Source: Coprinopsis marcescibilis (Eukaryota > Basidiomycota > Agaricomycetes > Agaricales > Psathyrellaceae). Taken from it: a DNA stretch of 64,000 nt. Both the position numbers and the translations under genes were made by a program. Positions 57,700-64,000 of this stretch are shown piece after piece. Positions within the stretch are counted from its first letter, which is position 1; the number at the start of each line of letters is the position of its first letter. The stretch covers positions 62,001 to 126,000 of the forward strand of contig ML210169.1 in NCBI GenBank assembly GCA_004369085.1. Reading direction: 5' to 3'. The notes beneath the pieces are model-generated. The model ran no database searches, had not been told where the DNA came from, and saw only the letters and a list, made by a program, of their open reading frames with translations.

Positions 57700-59116
57700 C
57701 TACTCCGATTTGCTCAGGTTCGTGGCCCAACCCTCTTCAACAGAAACCAACGACAGCAAACACTCCTCTAATGTCTTCTTCGGATCTATAAACTCGATTC
57801 CAAGGACCTCCCTCGCCCTACTGGTGTCCAACACAGACGGGACCCCGGACAGCTCACTGAGCTCCTCCGGATCCGTTATCCCGCTGGCAAGATGCGTCGG
57901 CAAGGCTTGCCCAAGGTACCGCGCAGCTTCTTTCCATGTCAGGTTCCCACCACTCACAATGAACCGCCTCTCTTCAACATCGACGCCATCCGCCAAAGAA
58001 GCCAGCTCGAGCGCTCTGACATGCGCCTTTGCAACATCCCGCACATCCGTAACCCACGGTGCCAGAACCGGGGGCCGCTTTCCCTTGAGGATGGCGTACG
58101 GGAACGCATTTGTGCCTCCTTGCAATGCAGCGTAGCTAGCCGGGTATGGGAAGCTCTTTGAGTACGGTCCGTATACGAAACTCGGGAGAACTGCACGGTG
58201 AGTCGTCGACGTCAGCTTAACTGAATCACTGCGTGCAGAGGGAATCGTGGATGCACTCACCGGTGGAAACGTCCAGCTCTGGATGCGCCCTCGCAAACTC
58301 CCATACCGCTTTCTCAGCCAGGTATTTTGATGAGGCGTATACGTAGAACGGCTGCGCTGCATGCGCGGTAATTCCTTCACGCGAGCCAGCCCCCCAGTCT
58401 AATGCACAAAGTCAGGTCAGCAAGTAAGAATGTTGGATATGGACATACCCTTCTCAGTAAACGCAAGGCCCGACAGTGCAGGAGACGGCTTTCCTAAAGC
58501 CAGCCCACTAGTTAGCCTAAATTCACTATAGCCTGGTAATTCGACTTACCAGGTGCGTGGTCATAGAGGGCGCTAGTGCTCCCAGTAACAACAAATTTCT
58601 TGATTCCCAGTCTCTGTGCCTGTCGAAGGACATTAAGTGTCCCCTCTACGGCAGCCTACACTCCCCACACGTAAGTAAGCAGGCCGTGTACAGATGCGTG
58701 TCCACTCACAGCTATAGTCTCGTCAGGGCCAGTGCGTCCAGGCAGAGGCGACGCAACGTGTATCACCGCATGCACGTCTCGCAGCGCATCTGTAAACTCT
58801 CCCTTCACCAAGTCGTCAACGCGGACAAACTCCAGATTCCCGCTGACAAAATGAACGTTGGCCGTGCTGGTAAAGTGGGCGACGAGCCCTTGCAACTTGT
58901 CTCCACGAACGACGCTGCACAATAAATCAACAATGCTATCTGTCACACTAGCCGCTGGAACGCACCCTCGTACACGATACCCTGCTTCCAGGAAGCTGTC
59001 GACGACTTGGGAGCCGATGAAGCCGTTGGCACCAGTAACCTAGAGAGTTAATGTAAGTCTTTGGTACCACGTTCCAACGACGAGTCTTGACTGACAAGAA
59101 CTAGCTTTCCAGACAT
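57700..59116 (-). CDS. NAD(P)-dependent extended SDR reductase B
   Basis: Seven exons: 59116-59096, 59039-58966, 58914-58710, 58655-58550, 58493-58449, 58398-58261 and 58190-57700; 359 residues. Rossmann motif VTGANGFIGSQVVDSFLEAG; catalytic YVYASSKYLAEKAVW; APWVTDVRDVAKAH block. Exons of 74, 45 and 138 nt match reductases A and C exactly. Its third exon (205 nt) corresponds to exons 3 plus 4 of the others (104 + 68 nt) with about 11 extra codons, so one intron was lost or gained. It is the most divergent of the three. Substrate unknown. Confidence 0.9.
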
Positions 59117-59588
59117 TGCGAAATCGAATAAAAGGAAAAGGTTGTGTTTCTTTGGTTGTGAATACCCCGGCGGCACAGTACTTATATACTTCCAAAGTAA
59201 AACACTCCTTCTAATGTTGATATTGCGAGCCGACCGCAAGTCGTGAATTCTATCTAGCATGTGTAAGTCACATAATCCACTCAGTAAGCAGCCCCGAGGT
59301 GATATAGCCTCATCCACCGGCTATTTTATGAAGCTACCCGACTGGTTGTGCAGCAAAGACGCAATTCTGTGTCGATTGTTTCTCAATCGGACCTACAGCC
59401 AAGTTTAGCCTTCTCTATACATACTCTTAAGTTACTCAGCAATATAGGGTGATTTCCAATGTGGATAAGTATACCATCAGCTATACTCTATTTGAAGGCA
59501 GCAGCAGCTTATTGCCACATGTGACCTCGGCGCTTAGGACAAATCGATCATTTTTCATCACATATCAGTCTAATTAGAGCCCTCTAGA
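59117..59588. other. Intergenic between reductases B and C
   Basis: Promoter of reductase B, with a minus-strand AGTATATAAG element at about 59,176-59,190, and the 3' flank of reductase C. No gene. Confidence 0.6.
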
Positions 59589-61019
59589 CTACATCCAAGT
59601 CTTCTGAATCTTCACCAAGGCAAGGATAGAGGCTTCCAATGTCTTCTCGGGCTTCACGAACTCCAAACCCAGCGCCGTTCTCGCCCGCGTTGTATCCAGG
59701 CTCGATGGTGGACCAGGGAGGGAAGGCGCCTTCCCTTCCACCAAAATCCTCTCCGCTATCTCCTTTGGCAAAACCGTCCTCAGATGCACGACAGTCTCAT
59801 CCCAGCCGTAATTGGGAGCGCTGAGAAGGAACCTCCGTTCCTCAACGTCAGCATCCGCGTCCAGCGCTGGGAGCTCGAGCGCCCGAACATGCGCTTTGCC
59901 GACATCGCGGACATCGGTGACCCATGGCGGCACAACGAACGTCGGCCAAACTCCATTAAGTAAGAAAAGTGGAAGCGGCAGTGAGCTCAACCTTTTCAGG
60001 GTAGTGGGGTAAGGGAAAAGCTTCGAGAAAGGTCCGAAAACCAGTCCGAGAAGAACTGTGTCATATCTCAGTGAGAACCCAGAACAGAATAGGGTAGAGT
60101 AGGAGAAGCACATACGGGCGGAAACCTGGATCTTGGAATGCGACCTTGAAAACTCCCATACGGCCTTCTCAGCAATCGTCTTGGCCACGGCATACACATA
60201 CATCGGGTTTTCCGCACGTCCAAGGGCACTTTCGCGATCCCCAACACCCCAATCTGTTGAGAGATGTTCAGAAATAGATAGTATCGAAACACTGGACAGC
60301 GGATCCCACCTTTCTCGGTGATGTTAGCTCCCGTAAATGCCGTTGTCAGTGGGACTGAAACAATGTCATTAATCGCTACAGGAGGATGCTGGTTTTGAAC
60401 GTAGCACTATAGTCGGTGCAGTTGGCACTGCTTCCGGTGACGACAAACTTGGTGATACCCAACTTCTCCGCTGGCTTGAGGATATTTACGGTTCCGTCCA
60501 ATGCGATCTGTAGAGCCGACATGTCAGACATCTCTTCCTCGGGTAGTGTCACTCATGCAGGGTAGGTACCTTCAGTGTCTCTTCAGCGCTGGCGCGTCCA
60601 GCAAGGGGCGAAGCCACATGGATCACAGCGTATACATCTATTCCGATGATCATTGATGTCAGAGTCCAGGCTAGCAATCACTACAGATACGCCCATACCT
60701 TTCAACGCCTCAGTAAAGTCTGCCGAAACAATATCGTCAACTCGAACAAACTCGAGTTTATCTGTCGGCGTGAGTTGGCTATTCTTGGCCCCGCGAACAG
60801 TCCTGTGTTCAAGGTTTAGCGTCGCACACCAGTAACGATCAATGATAGACTGTACCCTCGCACGCGATAGCCAGCTTCAAGGAAGCTTTGAACGACTTGG
60901 CCTCCAATGTAGCCAGTTACGCCGGTGATCTGCGGCAGGATGTTAATAACGTCTATCCCGGTGTCACTGACTTCAGTAACGTTGAAACTCACGAGAACTA
61001 GTCTTCCGGATCCAGACAT
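59589..61019 (-). CDS. NAD(P)-dependent extended SDR reductase C
   Basis: Eight exons: 61019-60993, 60929-60856, 60802-60699, 60637-60570, 60507-60408, 60354-60310, 60253-60116 and 60055-59589; 340 residues. Motifs: ITGVTGYIGGQVVQSFLEAG, catalytic YVYAVAKTIAEKAVWEFSRS, PPWVTDVRDVGKAHVRALEL. Exon structure is almost identical to reductase A at 40 kb (74, 104, 68, 45, 138 and 467 nt shared), so A and C are the closest pair although A is 18 kb away on the opposite strand. All introns here are GT-AG, unlike intron 3 of A. Substrate unknown. Confidence 0.92.
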
Positions 61020-61090
61020 GGCTCAAGCCTCAGATGAGAGATAATTGAGTGAAAGGTAAATTTGTTGAAATAAAACCTGTTGTGACGGGA

Positions 61091-61102
61091 TGCTTTTATA
61101 GG
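61091..61102 (-). promoter_or_regulatory. TATA box of reductase C
   Basis: The minus-strand sequence GCCTATAAAAGC lies about 75 nt upstream of the ATG at 61019. Confidence 0.6.
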
Positions 61103-61520
61103 CTTCGAAGAAATTTAGATTGCGACATTCAACGATTTTCAGAGAACATCCTTACTCTGACTAATGTATTAGGGCTTCGAGTTGCCGCTCAACCAGTGCT
61201 AATCACATTTAATGGAGATGTAGCAATAGGCGGCCGCCTTACCGTACATTAGTATGTATTGTTCAACACACAGGGTGACAGGACCGATATTCTTTGGCCA
61301 TAAAATTGTGAACGATATTCTCGGCCGAGTAATATTGATTAACGATTGTTTCCCAGAATTCCAGTGAGACAATCGAAATAAAATCAGACCCTTGATTTTG
61401 CCACTGTATTCCTGATGGAGTATCCGAGAGTTCGATTGTCCTACCGGGAACCCAGCCGGAGAATCGAAATATAATCGAAAGGGCTGATGCCCTTGGCATA
61501 TTGGTGCTCCTGAATTGTTA
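61103..61520. other. Intergenic between reductase C and the MITE
   Basis: No gene. Short ATCGAAAT and TTCGATTGT pieces recur at 61,370-61,470, which may be further repeat debris. Confidence 0.45.
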
Positions 61521-62028
61521 CAGCGGTTTCCTATGATCTTGAGAATTCAAGAGCGGAAACAACTTTGTGTAAATAAATAAATAAATGCCAGATTTCCGTT
61601 TTGGGTCTCCAAACGCGAGTCGGCGACACGTCGCTTGTAGTACGCACTGCTATGGTAATACACGGTGGTTGGCAGAAATATCAAGTCCATGCCTCTACCA
61701 ATGTCCTGCTCAGCGCCAGGGGCGACCCCCAATTCTAAATCAAACTGTCTATCGTCAGGGAACACATGTTCTCCATCACATCCAAAGCTGAAGTGGAAGC
61801 TCAGAGTCTCCTGCATTGGGATCCGCATCGAGCTCGTCCAGATCCTCAGTCAGCAGCCTGTCGTCAATAATATCGGTATACGGGGGCGGCGGGTTCTCAG
61901 AGATGGTGAGAGCGAAAGACGGGAGCGCAGTACACACATCCAAAAACGGAAATCTGGCGTTTATTTATGTATTTATGTACACAAAGTTGTTTCCGCTCTT
62001 GAATTCTCAAGATCATCGGAAACCGCTG
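61521..62028. mobile_element. MITE with about 85-nt terminal inverted repeats and TA target duplication
   Basis: The sequence starting CAGCGGTTTCC at 61521 recurs as its reverse complement ending at 62028. The arms (about 61521-61604 and 61941-62028) are roughly 90 percent identical, sharing GATCTTGAGAATTCAAGAGC and GCCAGATTTCCG. The element is flanked by TA on both sides, the target duplication of Tc1/mariner-type elements. The internal 340 nt has no transposase frame, so it is non-autonomous. The AT-rich part of the arms differs by a few bases in length. Confidence 0.8.
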
Positions 62029-62352
62029 TAAGTCATAGCTTTGATCTGCATGCGGCGCGGGTTGGATCAGTATTGCAAATAGATGAGAAGGATGTGTGAC
62101 TGCGTGTTACCTCGTAGTTGGTGTGAGAGCTTGCGACAGAGACTAAAGATATAAGACGCCACAAGGCGGGTAACACCAAGATACATCGAATTTCCCAAAG
62201 TTCACTATACTACAACTACCAACTTCCAAGGTACATTTATATTTTCTTACGGTTATACTGCTCCACTATAGCTTTCATGACACCAACGCATTGATATTTA
62301 TACACAGATTAACTCGCTTCTTTCGAAAATAGAGACGTGACATCCCCGCTCT

Positions 62353-62802
62353 TTACAAGAGGTCAAGGTTGATTGGGGTGCAACCAACTTGAATAAGACC
62401 GTCTATTGGCGTAGCGAGTGTTCAGCTTCAAGGAATACTAAAAAGTGGGAGAAATGAAAGCTTACTGAAGAAGTTATCGTTGCAGCAAACAGCCTGACCA
62501 TTGCTACAGGTTAATGTCAGCATTCAAGTCACCAATACATTTAGCAGAAAAGGCGCCTACCAGGAAGTTCCGCCCCCGCCAATGATGGTGAGGGGGGAGC
62601 AGTTAATGCCAACTAAAGCGGTGATGGGGTCGACGATGATTCCCAACAAGTTAAGGATGGTAGAGATAGGAGAAACGTTGGCAGCGGAGGTTGGGTTGCA
62701 GCACTGGATCGGTCCCGTCTCGCACGAGGGGGGAGGATCGGTGGGCGTGCTGGCTGCAACAGCAACAAGGGAGGCGAGAGCGAAGAGAGCTTTGAATTGC
62801 AT
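62353..62802 (-). CDS. Class I hydrophobin 5
   Basis: Three exons, 62802-62561, 62503-62466 and 62402-62353; 109 residues. Signal peptide to about residue 18, short spacer TPTDPPPS, then [27 protein letters not shown] and QVGC. Exon 2 is 38 nt as in the cluster, and exon 3 is 50 nt, one codon longer, ending INLDLL. It is closest to hydrophobin 1 (shared LLGI(V/I)V(N/D)PITALVG) rather than to hydrophobins 2-4, although it lies 44 kb from it. Confidence 0.95.
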
Positions 62803-62865
62803 GGCTTGGGATGTGAATGGATCTGTAGAGCTGCTGTCCTGAAGTCTCTCTGGCCAAACTCAGAC

Positions 62866-62876
62866 CCCTTTTATAC
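62866..62876 (-). promoter_or_regulatory. TATA box of hydrophobin 5
   Basis: The minus-strand sequence GGTATAAAAGG lies about 70 nt upstream of the ATG at 62802. Confidence 0.6.
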
Positions 62877-64000
62877 CTCAGCTACCGCATTTCGAAAACT
62901 AAGAGATTTATGATTTTTATGATTTTTATGATCAACATACCGAATCAGGCAACCCAGTTCCGCGTCTGGTCAAGAATTGTCAAGGGACCTGTTTCAGTGT
63001 CAACGTCAGGTCCAAGTGGAGCCGGAATCAAACACAGTGGCCTGATGCATCCTCAAATCGGTACTCAAAACGTATTGCGGTGGCTCAGCTTGGTTCAGGG
63101 ACGTCGCATTTGTTCGAACGCACACTAAGGTCTCTGAGTAGTGAGGTTAGAATGGTGGCGACCTGTCCGATCGCATGTGGGATACCTTTAACAAAGGGGG
63201 ATTGAACGATATAAGTTGGGCTAAAAAAGGGCCATTGAATAGAGTCTGCCAGAGATAGACGACTGCGCTATTCGGTTCCGCCCTGATCGACGTTTCCCAC
63301 AAGGCATGCAGGCCATCGTGACTGGTGAGTAAAAATATCTCTGATATCGAGTCCGCAACCTCAGGTCGAAAAGCAAATGTTCCAGTAATGCAAGATAATG
63401 TTGCTAGTAATGAAATGGTGGCATGAGAGTCTTGATTCCACTATAAAAACAATGCATCTGTGTGATTTCATTTACCTTTGAGCGCAGCGAGTTCTGATTC
63501 TGCTCCCGCACGCAAGACCGACCTGAGCTTCAGGGATCAGCTTTCCTAAAAGAAACAGTCTGTATCCGTAAAGCTTTGGCGAGTGGGTCTCATTGGCATG
63601 CAGTTGGCTTATACAACGTTTCTCCTGCTATCCAACCTCAGAGGGCCTACTCGCAGTGGCTCAGATGATGTGCGGCCCGTGGCAGCAACAAATGACGCCG
63701 AGCTGGCATAAATACCATGTTCACAGCCCTCGCAATCCCAATGTATTGTTCCCATTCAGGCAATGACGACTCACGAGTACCTGAGAGCTAGTAGTCAGGG
63801 TCGAGATTAATGCAGATTCGCATAGTTCAGGACATTCAGCCGCATTCAAGCGAGTTGGCAACAGACTGGCGCTGGGCGCTGGGACATCCCCGCGTTCATT
63901 CCTATCACAAAGATTCATCATCTGCCAAATTCGATGACAGATAAGGGACTCATTTCAGCCTTTCTAGAATGTCAATTTGAAAATGAGGGTGCGCTGTGAA
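62877..64000. other. Gene-poor right end of the window
   Basis: Promoter region of hydrophobin 5, including a short TTATGATTTT triplication at about 62,908-62,932, and then no supportable gene to the window edge. Confidence 0.5.

Noticed and set aside
39910..61019. A secondary-metabolite cluster built on the three reductases
   Set aside because: No synthase, P450, methyltransferase or transporter lies nearby; the three genes are simply paralogues.

Overview
The window looks like a chromosomal piece of an agaricomycete (mushroom-forming basidiomycete) genome. The evidence is dense genes broken by very short introns (mostly 45-75 nt, GT-AG with a few GC-AG), five class I hydrophobins, a lytic polysaccharide monooxygenase (AA9) with a C-terminal cellulose-binding module, a DUF6533-type seven-helix protein and a surface cupredoxin protein. 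There is no bacterial-style operon, CRISPR or convincing tRNA. Gene models were assembled by hand from splice signals. Where exact exons are listed, the summed exon length is a multiple of three and the joined frame is open.

Layout: (1) 0-6 kb, three tandem plus-strand genes of one unrecognised family: an Asn/Ser-rich N-terminal motif, a Pro/Gln-rich middle and a basic tail. Two small genes at 13.5-15.1 kb look like distant relatives. (2) 6.5-12 kb, a four-helix membrane protein, a DHHC palmitoyltransferase and a secreted AA9-CBM1 enzyme. (3) 15.6-17.4 kb, a His-rich 'allergen-like' stress protein whose first exon is 4 nt. (4) 18-26 kb, four minus-strand class I hydrophobins, with a fifth at 62.5 kb. 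(5) 28.7-34.4 kb, a cupredoxin-like type I membrane protein followed by two small single-pass proteins. (6) 37-44 kb, a DUF6533 protein, an NAD(P)-dependent reductase, another single-pass surface protein and an Fmp46-like thioredoxin-fold protein. (7) 44.8-56.5 kb, one enormous nine-exon gene for a 3,743-residue protein: an Msb1/Mug8 (DUF1708) domain at the N-terminus, then over 2,000 residues of Glu/Val/Pro-rich repeats. (8) 57.7-61 kb, two more reductases of the same family as the 40 kb gene. (9) 61.5-62.0 kb, a 508-bp MITE with long terminal inverted repeats and TA target duplications.

Themes: several genes act at the cell surface or wall (hydrophobins, AA9, cupredoxin protein, single-pass proteins, DHHC enzyme, Msb1-like polarity protein). 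No metabolic gene cluster is evident. The three reductases are a dispersed duplication rather than a pathway. The most novel items are the three-gene Asn-motif family with its small relatives and the giant Msb1-repeat fusion. Long gene-poor stretches (12-13.4, 18.7-20.1, 22.6-23.9, 26-28.7, 34.5-37.3, 62.9-64 kb) hold only weak coding-like fragments.
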